Source: Rhodocyclaceae bacterium UBA1310 (lineage in GTDB: Bacteria > Pseudomonadota > Gammaproteobacteria > Burkholderiales > Rhodocyclaceae). From it: a stretch of 22,055 bases of DNA. The notes under the pieces are model-generated. The model was not told where the DNA came from. It saw only the letters and a program-made list of their open reading frames with translations, and ran no database searches. Both the position numbers and the translations under genes were made by a program. The stretch lies in contig DBTS01000126.1 of assembly GCA_002307175.1 (NCBI GenBank), positions 1-22,055 on the forward strand, read 5' to 3'. Shown in pieces: positions 1-8,880 of this stretch (positions within the stretch are counted from its first letter, which is position 1; every line of letters starts with the position of its first letter).

Positions 1-81
1 CAGAAACCGGAGTGTATTGGAATACATGAGGATTTCGAGCAGCGCATGAGGCCCAATTACGCCTTCGCAGTAAGATCATGA
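1..81 (+). other. 5' edge: open frame running into the nuclease start
   Basis: Frame 1 is open from the window edge to a TGA at 79-81, which overlaps an ATG at 78 as ATGA. This could be the last codons of an upstream gene, but 26 residues are too few to identify it and the frame may be open by chance. The stretch also holds a small palindrome, TGTATT-GG-AATACA, at 13-26. No promoter is evident. Confidence 0.2.
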
Positions 82-107
82 ACAGCTTCTCACGCGGAGC
101 CACCGAC

Positions 108-2018
108 ATGCCCCAAAAGCTTAGCTGCCGTTCCCTTTCCCCTCTGCTGCTCGCCTTGCTCCTTGCCACGCCGCTGCATGCCTGGGCCTGGGGAGATACG
201 GGCCATCAGGTGGTGGGGCTGATCGCACAGAAGCATCTGCTGCCGCAGGCGCGCACGCGCATTGAGGCCTTGCTTGCCAGTGACGACAGCCACCTGACGC
301 CGGAAACCTCGATTGCCAGCGAAGCTACCTGGGCCGACCGCTACCGGGATTCCAGCGCCGAGCACAAGGCGCAGACTTTCGACTGGCACTTTGTGGATAT
401 CGAGATCGGCAGCCCCGCCTCTGCGGCCAGCCTTGCCGCTGCCTGCTTCGGCTACCCTGCCCTGCCGGCTGGAACACCGGCCTCGGCGGGCGTGGCGAAG
501 GATTGCGTGACGCACAAGCTGGAACAGTTTATTGGCGAGCTCAAAGATCCCGCAACGGATCGCGCCGAGCGTTTGCTTGCCCTGCAGTTCGTGCTGCATT
601 TCACGGGGGATGTGCATCAGCCCCTGCATGCCAGCGATGATCACGACAGCGGCGGCAACGACAAGCTCGCCTTTATCGACCATGGCGACCCCGTGCCACT
701 GCACCGCCACTGGGACAGTGGCTTCGTCGCGATGCTCGGCGCCTCGCCTGCGGAAATTGCCGAAAGCCTCGATGCGGGCATCACCCGTGCGGAAATCACC
801 GGCTGGCTCAACACCACGCCGCAGGATTGGGCACTGGAAGCCTTCGCCATCAGCAAGGCGGATGTTTACGGGCGCCTGCCCGCAGCCTCTGGCACGAGCA
901 AGGGCAAAAGCCTCTATGAACTCAGCCCGGCGTATGTGCAGCAGGCTGTGGCCGACACCAGACTGCAGCTTGCCCGCGCCGGCATCCGCCTTGCTGCGGT
1001 GCTGAACGCTGCCTTTGCAGGTGGCGGTGATACCCCGCAGAGCCTCCCCACCGCGCTCAGCCGCCCGCGCCAGCCGAAGGTGATGCTGATCACCCTGTTT
1101 GGCCCGGAGGCCGAATACTGGGAGAAGAATCTCGCCCTCACCGACAGCATCCGCGTGGCTGGGCTCTCTGACCAGTACCCGGCAGTGCGCTGCACGGCGG
1201 AAGAAGTCTGCCTCGTCACCACCGGCATGGGTCACAGCAACGCTGCTGCCTCGATGATGGCGCTGGCCTTCTCAAACCGCTTCGATCTGCGCCACACCTA
1301 TTTCATCCTCACCGGCATTGCCGGCATCGACCCGCATGTGGGGACGCTCGGCTCCGCCGCCTGGGCACGCTATCTGGTGGACTTCGGCCTTGCGCATGAG
1401 ATCGATGCCCGCGAAATGCCAAAGGGCTGGAAGGCCGGCTATTTCGGCATCCAGACCAAGGGGCCGGATATCAAGCCGAAGTTCGACTACGGCACCGAAG
1501 TGTTCCAGCTCAACGAGAAATTCCTGCAGCAGGCCCTGCGCCTCTCTCAGGGTGCCGACCTCGCCGACAATGCCACGGCACAGGCCTATCGCAAACACTA
1601 CCCGCAAGCCGCCGCACGCGCCCTGCCGGGGGTGATCCAGTGCGATACCGCTGCGGGTGACACCTACTGGCACGGCGCAAAGCTTGGCGAGTGGGCCACA
1701 CGCTGGGTGAGCCTGCTCACCGATGGCAAGGGCCGCTACTGCACCACGCAGCAGGAAGACAACGCCGTGTATGAAGCCCTCAAACGCGGTGCCGCTGCCG
1801 GGCGCGTAGACCTCGCCCGCATCGCCGTGCTACGCACCGGCGCCAACTTCGACCGGCCCTACCCCGGCCAGAGCGCGTATGCCTCGCTCGTCGAATCCCA
1901 CTCCTGCGGCTTCGACCCGGCCCGCGAAAATCTCTACCGCGCAGGCTGGCCGGTAGTGCGCGAGATCACCACGCACTGGGCACAATGGCAGGCTGGTGTG
2001 CCAGAGCTGGCGCCATAA
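108..2018 (+). CDS. Secreted S1/P1-type nuclease fused to a purine nucleoside permease (NUP) domain
   Basis: An ATG at 78 is possible, but the ATG at 108 is preferred: GGAG sits 8 bases upstream and it gives a compact signal peptide (MPQK..LLLALLLATPLHAWA). Cleavage would leave an N-terminal Trp, as in S1/P1 nucleases, where that Trp binds zinc. Numbering from 108, all nine zinc-ligand positions are visible: W28, H33, D77, H94, H164, D168, H174, H199 and D203 (motifs WGDTGH, LHFTGDVHQPLH, HRHWDSG). This family cleaves single-stranded RNA/DNA and removes 3'-phosphates. A linker near 305-322 leads to a second domain (about 323-630) matching the NUP family, related to nucleoside phosphorylases: TTGMGHSN at 371, ILTGIAGIDP at 400, RTGANFDRPYPGQ at 576. 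The frame is continuous with no stop or shift. Inferred role: periplasmic or extracellular nucleic-acid scavenging from polymer to nucleoside and perhaps base. It is convergent with the efflux operon, 24 bases apart. The domain calls are strong; the joint function is inference. Confidence 0.9.
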   Translation: MPQKLSCRSLSPLLLALLLATPLHAWAWGDTGHQVVGLIAQKHLLPQARTRIEALLASDDSHLTPETSIASEATWADRYRDSSAEHKAQTFDWHFVDIEIGSPASAASLAAACFGYPALPAGTPASAGVAKDCVTHKLEQFIGELKDPATDRAERLLALQFVLHFTGDVHQPLHASDDHDSGGNDKLAFIDHGDPVPLHRHWDSGFVAMLGASPAEIAESLDAGITRAEITGWLNTTPQDWALEAFAISKADVYGRLPAASGTSKGKSLYELSPAYVQQAVADTRLQLARAGIRLAAVLNAAFAGGGDTPQSLPTALSRPRQPKVMLITLFGPEAEYWEKNLALTDSIRVAGLSDQYPAVRCTAEEVCLVTTGMGHSNAAASMMALAFSNRFDLRHTYFILTGIAGIDPHVGTLGSAAWARYLVDFGLAHEIDAREMPKGWKAGYFGIQTKGPDIKPKFDYGTEVFQLNEKFLQQALRLSQGADLADNATAQAYRKHYPQAAARALPGVIQCDTAAGDTYWHGAKLGEWATRWVSLLTDGKGRYCTTQQEDNAVYEALKRGAAAGRVDLARIAVLRTGANFDRPYPGQSAYASLVESHSCGFDPARENLYRAGWPVVREITTHWAQWQAGVPELAP

Positions 2019-2042
2019 AATTGTGCCGCGTAGAAAGGTCTG

Positions 2043-5000
2043 TCACTCCCGTGCCTCGCGCTGCAGGCCGAGCAGGCGCAGCAGAAGGAGGTGAAAATCC
2101 TCCACGTAGGTAAACAGCACCGGGATCACCAGCAGGCTCAGGCAGGTGGAGGTCGCCAGCCCACCGATCACGATGATCGCCATGGGTTGGCGGAAGCTCG
2201 GGTCCGCCCCCATGCCCAGCGCAATCGGCAGCATGCCGGCACCCATTGCGATAGTGGTCATGATGATCGGGCGCGAACGCTTGTGGCAGGCGTCCACCAG
2301 CGATTCGACGCGCCCCAGGCCATGCTCACGGCGCGCCATGATGGCGTATTCCACAAGCAGGATGGAGTTCTTGGTGACGATCCCCATCAGCATCAGGATG
2401 CCGATCACTGCCGGCATGCCGAAGCTGCCGCCGGTGGCGAGCAGCGCCACCAGCGCGCCACCCACGGCCAACGGCAGTGCGCCGAGAATCGTCAGCGGCT
2501 GCAGGAAATCGTGGAAGAGCAGTACCAGCACGACGTACACGCACATGATGCCGATAGCCATCGCCAGCGCGAAGCTGCCGAAGAGTTCCGTCATGTGCTG
2601 CAGCTCGCCCTGCTCCACGGTGTGCACACCCTGCGGCAGGTTGCGCATGGAAGGTAACGCCCGCACTTCGTTCATCACTTCGCCGAGCGGCCGCCCTCCG
2701 AGTTCTACGGAGAGCGTGATGTTGCGGTAGCGGTCGATACGGTCGATCTGCGAGGGGCCGGAGCCCAGATGCACATCCGCAACTGAGGAGAGCGCCACCT
2801 GGCCATCCCTGCCGGCCACGCGCAGCTGTGCGATGCGCTGGAAATCACTGCGCAATGCCGGATCCAGGCGCACGCGCACGGCAATCTGGCGCTGTGGCAG
2901 ATTGAGCTTGTTGAGATCGGTAGAATACGCGCCATAAGTAGCCAGACGCACGGCATCGGAGAGCGCGGACACGGTGACGCCCAGCTGCGCGGCCCGCGCA
3001 AAGTCCGGCACGATCTGGATTTCCGGGCGCTGCAGGGCGGCACTGGATGTCACTGCACCAACACCGCGCAAGCCACGCATCTCGCGCTCCAGGCTGGCGG
3101 CGGCACTCTCCAGCAGTGCCGAATCATCACTCGCCAGGGTCACCTGCAGCTTCTCGCCATTGGCTCCACGGCCCACTTCGATGCGGGCACCCGCCACGCC
3201 AGCGAGCTTGCGACGGATCTCGGCTTCGACAATATTCTGGCGCCGACGATGACCGCGGGGCTGCATGTCCACAGTGAGAGTCGCAACGTTGACGGAACTG
3301 GACGTGCTCGATGAAAGCACATCCCCCGATGTACTGGAGCCGACAGCCGAAAACACCTGGGTGATATCGGGAATGCCATGCAGGATCTCCACGATTTGCT
3401 GCGACACCCGGCGCGTATCCTCCAGCGAGGCGCCCGGCGCCAGCGTTACCGTGACCTGTGTCTGGCCATCATCCATCGCCGGCATGAAGGAGGTGGAGAG
3501 CAACGAAATGAGACTCAGCGAGGCTGCAAACACTGCGCCGGCGGCGAGAATGGTCTTGCCCCGATTAGCCAGACAGGTGCGCACCCATCCAATATAGCGC
3601 GTCATGAGCCAGGAGTCGGCCTGCGTATGTCCGCCCGTCTGCCCCTTCATGAAATACGCTGCCATCATCGGCGTGAGCAGACGCGCCACGAGCAGCGAGG
3701 CGAGCACAGCCGCCGAGGCGGTGATGCCAAACTGGCGGAAGATCTTGCCGGGAATGCCGCTCATGAAAGCTGTGGGCAGAAACACCGCCACCAGCGTGAA
3801 AGTAGTGGCAATCACTGCCAGCCCGATCTCGGCGGCGGCTTCCATGGCCGCCTGGAACGCGCTCTTGCCCATCTGCTGATGGCGTGCGATGTTTTCCACC
3901 TCGACGATGGCGTCATCAACGAGAATCCCGATCACCAGTGCCAGGGCCAACAGTGTCACTGTGTTGAGCGAGAAGCCGCCCATGTCCATGACAAAGAAGG
4001 TGGGGATGATGGAGAGTGGCAACGCGGCCGCAGAGATCACCGTGGCGCGCCAGTCGCGCAGGAAGAACCAGACCACGACGACGGCAAGGAAAGCGCCTTC
4101 GAGCAGCAGGTGCATGGAGCCTTCGTAATTCTCGACGATGGGCTGCACGGTATTGCTGACCTCGTGAATCTTTACCTGCGGATGCGCCTGTGCAAACTGC
4201 TGCACGGCCATGCGCACGGCATCACGCACAGCGACATCGGAGAAGCCTTTGGAGCGCGTGACCTGGAAGGCAATCACCGGCTTGCCATCGACGAAGGCCA
4301 GCGAGCTGCGCTCGGCGTGGTCATCACTGATGCGACCGATCTGGCCGAGCTGCACACGGCGGCCATCGGCAAGCGGAATGTTGAGGGCGGCCACATCCTG
4401 CGCATCATGCGCAGCGGCCAGCGTGCGCATCGACTGCCGGCCCTGCCCGAGTTCGCCACGGCCGCCGGAAGCATCCTTCTGCACGGCCTTGAGCTGGGTG
4501 GACAGCGAGGAGAGCGTCACGCCCATGCCGGACATCAGCGCCGGATCAAGATCAACGTGGATCTCGCGATCCACGCCGCCGACGCGTGTGACCTCGGAGA
4601 CGCCCTTGACGGTAAGCAGCGCCTTGGTGACATCGTTGTCGATGAACCAGGAGAGTTCATCCTCACGCATGTTCGGCGCGTCAGCATAGTAAGTCAGCAG
4701 CGCGCTGGCAGCCTTGGTGACCTTGGATACCGTCGGGCTGCTCATCTCGGCGGGCAGATCGGCCTTCACCGAATCGACGGCATTGCGTACCTCGTTGAGG
4801 GCAGCCTCGCTGTTCTTGTCGATCTCGAAGGTAACGCTGATCGACACCGAACCATCGGTGATGGTGGTGGTGATGTGGTCGAGCAGCGTGAGCGAGGCAA
4901 GCTTGTCCTCGATCTTGCGCGCCACCTCGGTTTCAAGCTGGGCCGGCGCAGCACCTTCAAGCGAGGCGGCAATCTTGATCGTTGGCAGATCCATGTCGGG

Positions 5001-5111
5001 AAAATCCTGGATCGCCAGCCGGTGCAGGCTGTAGGAACCGACGATGGTCAACGCAATGAAGAGCAGCAACGCCGGTACCGGGTTGCGGATGGACCAGGCG
5101 GAGAAATTCAT
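2043..5111 (-). CDS. RND efflux transporter, inner-membrane subunit (HAE-1/AcrB-like)
   Basis: This 1022-residue protein has the usual length and layout of proton-driven RND exporters: an N-terminal membrane helix (MNFSAWSIRNPVPALLLFIALTIVG begins it), a large periplasmic loop, helices 2-6, a second loop, and a C-terminal helix bundle. The proton-relay Asp pair lies in GILVDDAIVEVEN (D399, D400). The matching Lys of helix 10 is in GIVTKNSILLVEYA, near K914. Family members form trimers that collect substrate from the periplasm or membrane and pass it to an outer-membrane duct. It is the last gene of the operon. Its ATG overlaps the stop of the adaptor gene (ATGA), and GGGGA sits about 7 bases upstream. 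The substrate cannot be read from sequence. Control is likely by the divergent LysR protein. Confidence 0.95.
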   Translation of the reverse strand: MNFSAWSIRNPVPALLLFIALTIVGSYSLHRLAIQDFPDMDLPTIKIAASLEGAAPAQLETEVARKIEDKLASLTLLDHITTTITDGSVSISVTFEIDKNSEAALNEVRNAVDSVKADLPAEMSSPTVSKVTKAASALLTYYADAPNMREDELSWFIDNDVTKALLTVKGVSEVTRVGGVDREIHVDLDPALMSGMGVTLSSLSTQLKAVQKDASGGRGELGQGRQSMRTLAAAHDAQDVAALNIPLADGRRVQLGQIGRISDDHAERSSLAFVDGKPVIAFQVTRSKGFSDVAVRDAVRMAVQQFAQAHPQVKIHEVSNTVQPIVENYEGSMHLLLEGAFLAVVVVWFFLRDWRATVISAAALPLSIIPTFFVMDMGGFSLNTVTLLALALVIGILVDDAIVEVENIARHQQMGKSAFQAAMEAAAEIGLAVIATTFTLVAVFLPTAFMSGIPGKIFRQFGITASAAVLASLLVARLLTPMMAAYFMKGQTGGHTQADSWLMTRYIGWVRTCLANRGKTILAAGAVFAASLSLISLLSTSFMPAMDDGQTQVTVTLAPGASLEDTRRVSQQIVEILHGIPDITQVFSAVGSSTSGDVLSSSTSSSVNVATLTVDMQPRGHRRRQNIVEAEIRRKLAGVAGARIEVGRGANGEKLQVTLASDDSALLESAAASLEREMRGLRGVGAVTSSAALQRPEIQIVPDFARAAQLGVTVSALSDAVRLATYGAYSTDLNKLNLPQRQIAVRVRLDPALRSDFQRIAQLRVAGRDGQVALSSVADVHLGSGPSQIDRIDRYRNITLSVELGGRPLGEVMNEVRALPSMRNLPQGVHTVEQGELQHMTELFGSFALAMAIGIMCVYVVLVLLFHDFLQPLTILGALPLAVGGALVALLATGGSFGMPAVIGILMLMGIVTKNSILLVEYAIMARREHGLGRVESLVDACHKRSRPIIMTTIAMGAGMLPIALGMGADPSFRQPMAIIVIGGLATSTCLSLLVIPVLFTYVEDFHLLLLRLLGLQREARE

Positions 5112-6211
5112 TTAGCATCCCCACTGAAACTCACCTGATCGCCGTCAGCAAGGAAGCCGCCGCCGCTGGCAACAATCCGCATGTCTGCGCGGACACCGCT
5201 GGTGATCTCGATACGCCCGTCGCGCAACATGCCGGTAACGACACGATGGCGTGCCACGTGCTTATCGCCGCGCAGCTCGAACACATAGCTCAACCCGTCA
5301 CGCAGCACCACGGCAGTCTGCGGCACGCTCAGCAGCAGCCGCGTACCGGCCTCGATGCTGCCGCTGGCAAACATGCCGGCCGCCCCGCCATCGGGCAGCT
5401 TCACCAGCACATTGGCACGGCTCGTGGAGGTCGACAGTGTGGGTGCCACCAGCCGCACCCTGCCAGCCAGCACACGCCCATCCGGCAGCTTGACGCTGGC
5501 GCGCGCGCCGGGCTTTACTTGAGCGAGCTGGCGTGCATCCACCTCGGCCTGCCATTCCAGGCGACCCTGGCGCTGCAGGCGGAAGAGTTCGGTGCCGGCA
5601 CTCACCACCTGCCCGAGCACGGCGGATTTCGAGGTGATGATGCCATCATCGACAGCCACCACATGGGTCTGCCCCAGCGTGATGCGCTGCGCCTGCACCT
5701 GGGCCTCGGCGGAATCGACATCGGCCTGCGCAGTCTGCTCGGCAATCAGGTATTCATTGATCTGCTCGTCGGAGAGCGAGCCCTTGCCACCCTGCAACTG
5801 GCGTGCGCGCTCGGCGCTGGTGTGCGCCTTGGCGAGACTGGCACGGGCAGAAGCAAGCGAAGCCTCATATTTGCGCAGATCGGCTTCGGTGGAGGCGTTG
5901 GCGAGTTCGGCCAGCACCTGTCCGCGCTTGACCCGGTCGCCAACCTCGGCGTGCAGCGCTGCGATGCGCAGGCCACCGGTCTCGGCGGCGATGATGGCTT
6001 CCTGCCAGGCCACGATGCTGCCGTCGGCGGTCAGGATGACCGGCCACTCCTGCCGCTGCGGCACAATGGTGCTCACAGCAATCACAGACTTGGCCACAGC
6101 CCCCTGGGCCGGCGCTGAGTTCGCACGGTTGCTGACGATCACGCCGGTGGCGGCGGCAATCACCAGCACTCCCACCAGACTCACAGATACTTTTTGACGG
6201 GAGATCTTCAC
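5108..6211 (-). CDS. RND efflux periplasmic adaptor (membrane fusion protein)
   Basis: This 367-residue protein is in the HlyD/AcrA adaptor class. An N-terminal hydrophobic segment (residues about 9-27) acts as membrane anchor or uncleaved signal; no lipobox Cys is present. A lipoyl-like half (AETGGLRIAALHAEVGDRVKRGQVLAEL) is followed by an Ala/Gln/Glu-rich coiled-coil hairpin (about 108-180), then the second lipoyl half, a beta-barrel and the membrane-proximal domain. It bridges the RND pump to the outer-membrane channel. The start is GTG at 6211, overlapping the TGA of the preceding gene (GTGA), with AGGAG 7 bases upstream. Overlaps on both sides indicate translational coupling and matched subunit amounts. 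Confidence 0.93.
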   Translation of the reverse strand: MKISRQKVSVSLVGVLVIAAATGVIVSNRANSAPAQGAVAKSVIAVSTIVPQRQEWPVILTADGSIVAWQEAIIAAETGGLRIAALHAEVGDRVKRGQVLAELANASTEADLRKYEASLASARASLAKAHTSAERARQLQGGKGSLSDEQINEYLIAEQTAQADVDSAEAQVQAQRITLGQTHVVAVDDGIITSKSAVLGQVVSAGTELFRLQRQGRLEWQAEVDARQLAQVKPGARASVKLPDGRVLAGRVRLVAPTLSTSTSRANVLVKLPDGGAAGMFASGSIEAGTRLLLSVPQTAVVLRDGLSYVFELRGDKHVARHRVVTGMLRDGRIEITSGVRADMRIVASGGGFLADGDQVSFSGDAK

Positions 6212-7635
6212 GGCTCCACTCCTTGCTTGATGCTTCCGGTTTTGTCACTTTCCTGCATGCCATCAGACTTCTCTGTGCTGCCCTGCCAGCCACCGCCGAC
6301 AGCTTTGTAAAGAGCAATCCAGTACGACAGGCGCGTCTGTTGCAGTTCGATCAGGCTGATGTCGGCGCTGATGCTGCTGCGCCGTGCAGATTCAAGATCG
6401 AGCTGGCTGCTGGTGCCCACGCGCCAGCTGCGCTCGCTTGCCGCGAGGTAATCGCGATAGCCCTCGGCGCTCAGGCGCAGGGCCTGCTCGCGGTCAGCCA
6501 CGTTATCGAGGCGCACCAGCGCCTGCTCGACTTCCTTGACTGCATCGCGCACAGTCTGCTGATACGTGGCCAGTTGCGAGGCATAGTCGGCGCGCGCAGA
6601 ACGAATCCCCGCACTGATGCTGCCACCATCAAAAACCGGGAGGCTCAGGCCCGGCACAAACGACCACGGCGCGGTGGCCGCAGCCCCCGCCGTCTTCGCC
6701 AGCCCCACCGTACCGCTGAGCGTCAGGCTCGGCCAGCGCTTGGCCTCAGCTGCACCGATCAGGGCATTGGCCGAAGCCAACTCGCGCTCGGCCACCACGA
6801 TATCCGGACGCCGCCGCAGCAGATCAGCCGGCACGCTATCCACCGCCAGCCCTACGGGCAACGGCAGTTCGGCGGAATCAGCACCGAGAATCCCGCGCAA
6901 CTGCGTTTCATCGTTGCCCACTAGCGCCACCAGCGTTTTCACGGCCACCTCACATTCGCTGCGCTGCGAGAGCGCCGAAGCGCGCGTACTTGCTGCCGAT
7001 GCTTCGGCCAGACGCAGATCGGCCTGGGCCTTGAAGCCGGCCTTCCAGGCCTCACGGTTGAGCCCCACAGTGATGTTCTGCGAATCGGCCTGGGCTTCGT
7101 AGTAATGCTGCTTGATGCGGCAGGTACGGTAATCGAGGTAATCGGTGGCCACTTCGGCCAGCAGAGAGACACGGGAGCTCGCCCATTCGGCCTGCCGAGC
7201 TTCAATCAGTGCGTCAGCGGATTCGACGTTGCGCCGCGTCTTGCCGAAGAGATCAAGTTCCCAGGAGGCATCCAGCTCGGCGCTGGTGGTGTGGGTCACC
7301 CCCGTCGGGTGCTTCAGCGAGCCGGAATGGCTGTCCGAGCCGCTCGCGGTAATGTCCGGCCAATAGGCGGCCGCCGAAGAGACGCGCGAGGCACGCGCCT
7401 TGTCAATGGCGGCCATAGCGCTGGCGAGCGTGGGGCTGTTGCGCTCGGCCAGATCCTGCAGGCGCGAGAGCGCGGGATCATTGAACTGCGCCCACCATTC
7501 TTGGATATCGACAAGTTCGCCAGACTGGTGAAGGGACCACTGCGTGGGAATATCGGGAGCCGGCTTCCGATACTCCGGCCCGACGGCACAGCCACCCAGC
7601 AGGAGGCTGCTCAAAACCAGTAAAGTCAATCTCAT
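6208..7635 (-). CDS. RND efflux outer-membrane factor, NodT/OprM-type lipoprotein
   Basis: This 475-residue protein opens with a lipoprotein signal (MRLTLLVLSSLLLGGC, lipobox LGGC with Cys16), then the family's CAVGPEYRKP start. Two tandem repeats of the OMF fold follow, rich in coiled coil (the LARRRPDIVVAERELASANA-type region, here beginning with DLLRRRPDI, is characteristic). Trimers of this family form the outer-membrane channel and periplasmic tunnel. It is the first gene of the operon; adaptor and pump follow with 4-base overlaps. No clear Shine-Dalgarno precedes the ATG, and the inverted-repeat operator ends only 6 bases upstream of it on this strand, so the transcript may have a very short or no leader. 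Confidence 0.94.
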   Translation of the reverse strand: MRLTLLVLSSLLLGGCAVGPEYRKPAPDIPTQWSLHQSGELVDIQEWWAQFNDPALSRLQDLAERNSPTLASAMAAIDKARASRVSSAAAYWPDITASGSDSHSGSLKHPTGVTHTTSAELDASWELDLFGKTRRNVESADALIEARQAEWASSRVSLLAEVATDYLDYRTCRIKQHYYEAQADSQNITVGLNREAWKAGFKAQADLRLAEASAASTRASALSQRSECEVAVKTLVALVGNDETQLRGILGADSAELPLPVGLAVDSVPADLLRRRPDIVVAERELASANALIGAAEAKRWPSLTLSGTVGLAKTAGAAATAPWSFVPGLSLPVFDGGSISAGIRSARADYASQLATYQQTVRDAVKEVEQALVRLDNVADREQALRLSAEGYRDYLAASERSWRVGTSSQLDLESARRSSISADISLIELQQTRLSYWIALYKAVGGGWQGSTEKSDGMQESDKTGSIKQGVEP

Positions 7636-7641
7636 GCGATG

Positions 7642-7670
7642 CCAATTGTATAAACAGGGGATACAATGGG
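7642..7670. promoter_or_regulatory. LysR-type operator between divergent efflux operon and regulator
   Basis: Arms CCAATTGTAT (7642-7651) and ATACAATGGG (7661-7670) are reverse complements at 9 of 10 positions, with a 9-base spacer. T7649 and A7661 form the T-N11-A core typical of LysR-family binding sites. It lies between the efflux operon start (7635, minus) and the LysR gene (7742, plus), exactly where such a regulator normally binds. Confidence 0.75.
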
Positions 7671-7696
7671 CTATCCTAGCAAAGCAAAGATTGATT

Positions 7697-7702
7697 TATA
7701 AT
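7697..7702 (+). promoter_or_regulatory. Candidate -10 element for the LysR gene
   Basis: TATAAT is a perfect -10 hexamer 39 bases upstream of the LysR ATG. No good -35 hexamer is seen at standard spacing, which would suit an activator-dependent or weak promoter. The inverted-repeat operator lies about 30-55 bases upstream of it. Confidence 0.4.
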
Positions 7703-7741
7703 CCGTCACATTCCGATTTCTCTATTTCAAAAAATCGAACA

Positions 7742-8740
7742 ATGCTCAACAAACTCCGCAGCATGGCCGTTTTCGTCCGTGTCGTCGAAGCGGGTTCCTT
7801 CCGTGGCGCCGCCGAACGGTTGGGCCTATCCGCCTCGGTGGTGAGCCACCACATCAGCCAGTTGGAACAGGAGCTGGGCGTACAGCTGCTGTATCGCTCC
7901 ACCCGGCATGTGACGCTGACCGATCAGGGATCGCGCTTTTTCGAATCCTGCAAGGGTATGGTGCTGGCGGCCGAGGATGCACTGCAGCAGCTCAATGGCG
8001 AGCAGATGACGGGGATGCTGCGGGTGGTGGTGCCCTCCCCGCTGGCCTTCGGCCCCTTCCTCGACGATGTGGCGGAATTCTGCAAGACCTACCCCGGCGT
8101 GGACCTGCGCCTGGAGTTTGACGACAGCCCGCGCAACATCATGCGCGAGGGCATCGACGTGGCCATCCGCATCGGAGATCAACCCGATTCCTCACTGATC
8201 TGCCGCCCCCTGCGCACCAGCGCGCGCGGACTCTTTGCCGCACCTGAATACCTCGAAAAACATGGTGCCATCAGGACGCTGGAAGATCTGCAGCAGGCCC
8301 GGTGGATCATCATGAACGATTCGGAATTCCCCGAGCTGGTAGGGCCTGACAAACAGTCTGTCACCCTCCGTCCGCACTGCCGTGTGGCGGTCAACAACAT
8401 CGTGGCACTATTCCACCTGGGGCTTGCAGGGCTGGGCGTGATCAGTATGGCCACCATCATGGTATTTCCGGAAGTGGCCGCAGGAAAACTGGTGCGCGTG
8501 CTGCCGGAATGGAATTGCACCGAAATCAGCGCCCAGGCGGTTTTCCCGGCGCGCGCACGCCCCAATTCGCTGGCCCGGCACTTCATAGACTATCTGCAGG
8601 AGCGCATGCAGAAGATGATCCGCATGCATGAGGAAGGCCTTGAAAACCTGTCGCTGGAAGAACAGTTGAAACTCTCCGCAAGCCATTTCCCCGAGATACG
8701 CCCATTAATCCCGCCACTGCCGCCGGAAATGAAATCCTGA
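7742..8740 (+). CDS. LysR-family transcriptional regulator (CrgA-like type), likely efflux regulator
   Basis: The frame is open from further upstream, but the family N-terminus is MLNKLRSMAVFVRVVEAGSFRGAAERLGLSASVVSHHISQLE, so ATG 7742 (332 residues) is chosen. Residues 1-60 form the winged helix-turn-helix and the linker helix follows. From about residue 92 (LRVVVPSPLAFGPFLDDVAEF) comes a periplasmic-binding-protein-like effector domain, including DVAIRIGDQPDSSL. After the usual end (LARHFIDYL) there is an unusual charged tail of about 45 residues ending in a Pro-rich segment (RPLIPPLPPEMKS). It is divergent from the RND operon with a T-N11-A inverted repeat between them, which makes it the likely regulator of the pump and of itself. 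The effector is unknown. Confidence 0.92.
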   Translation: MLNKLRSMAVFVRVVEAGSFRGAAERLGLSASVVSHHISQLEQELGVQLLYRSTRHVTLTDQGSRFFESCKGMVLAAEDALQQLNGEQMTGMLRVVVPSPLAFGPFLDDVAEFCKTYPGVDLRLEFDDSPRNIMREGIDVAIRIGDQPDSSLICRPLRTSARGLFAAPEYLEKHGAIRTLEDLQQARWIIMNDSEFPELVGPDKQSVTLRPHCRVAVNNIVALFHLGLAGLGVISMATIMVFPEVAAGKLVRVLPEWNCTEISAQAVFPARARPNSLARHFIDYLQERMQKMIRMHEEGLENLSLEEQLKLSASHFPEIRPLIPPLPPEMKS

Positions 8741-8880
8741 GCCAGATCATTTTCCGATGCTCCGAGAAGCCTCTTTCACATGTATCTGCATACCTCATGC
8801 GAAATTTCTCCGGAGCCGTACCAATGGCATTCCGTGACGGTCGTGATAACAATCAGCTTGCGCGACCAGTACAAACCGCA
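8741..8880. other. Convergent intergenic gap, no gene
   Basis: These 140 bases lie between the LysR stop and the stop of the TfoX-like gene on the opposite strand. Only short imperfect inverted repeats occur, and no stem followed by a T run was seen for either gene. Confidence 0.4.

Noticed and set aside
90..1235. 381-codon minus-strand frame opposite the nuclease domain
   Set aside because: It is antisense to a complete S1/P1 domain, with no recognisable motif or ribosome site.
3378..5138. 586-codon open frame on the plus strand opposite the RND transporter
   Set aside because: Its translation is His/Arg/Gly-rich low-complexity with no fold or signal, and the opposite strand encodes a full conserved transporter. 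Long antisense frames are expected in GC-rich genes.
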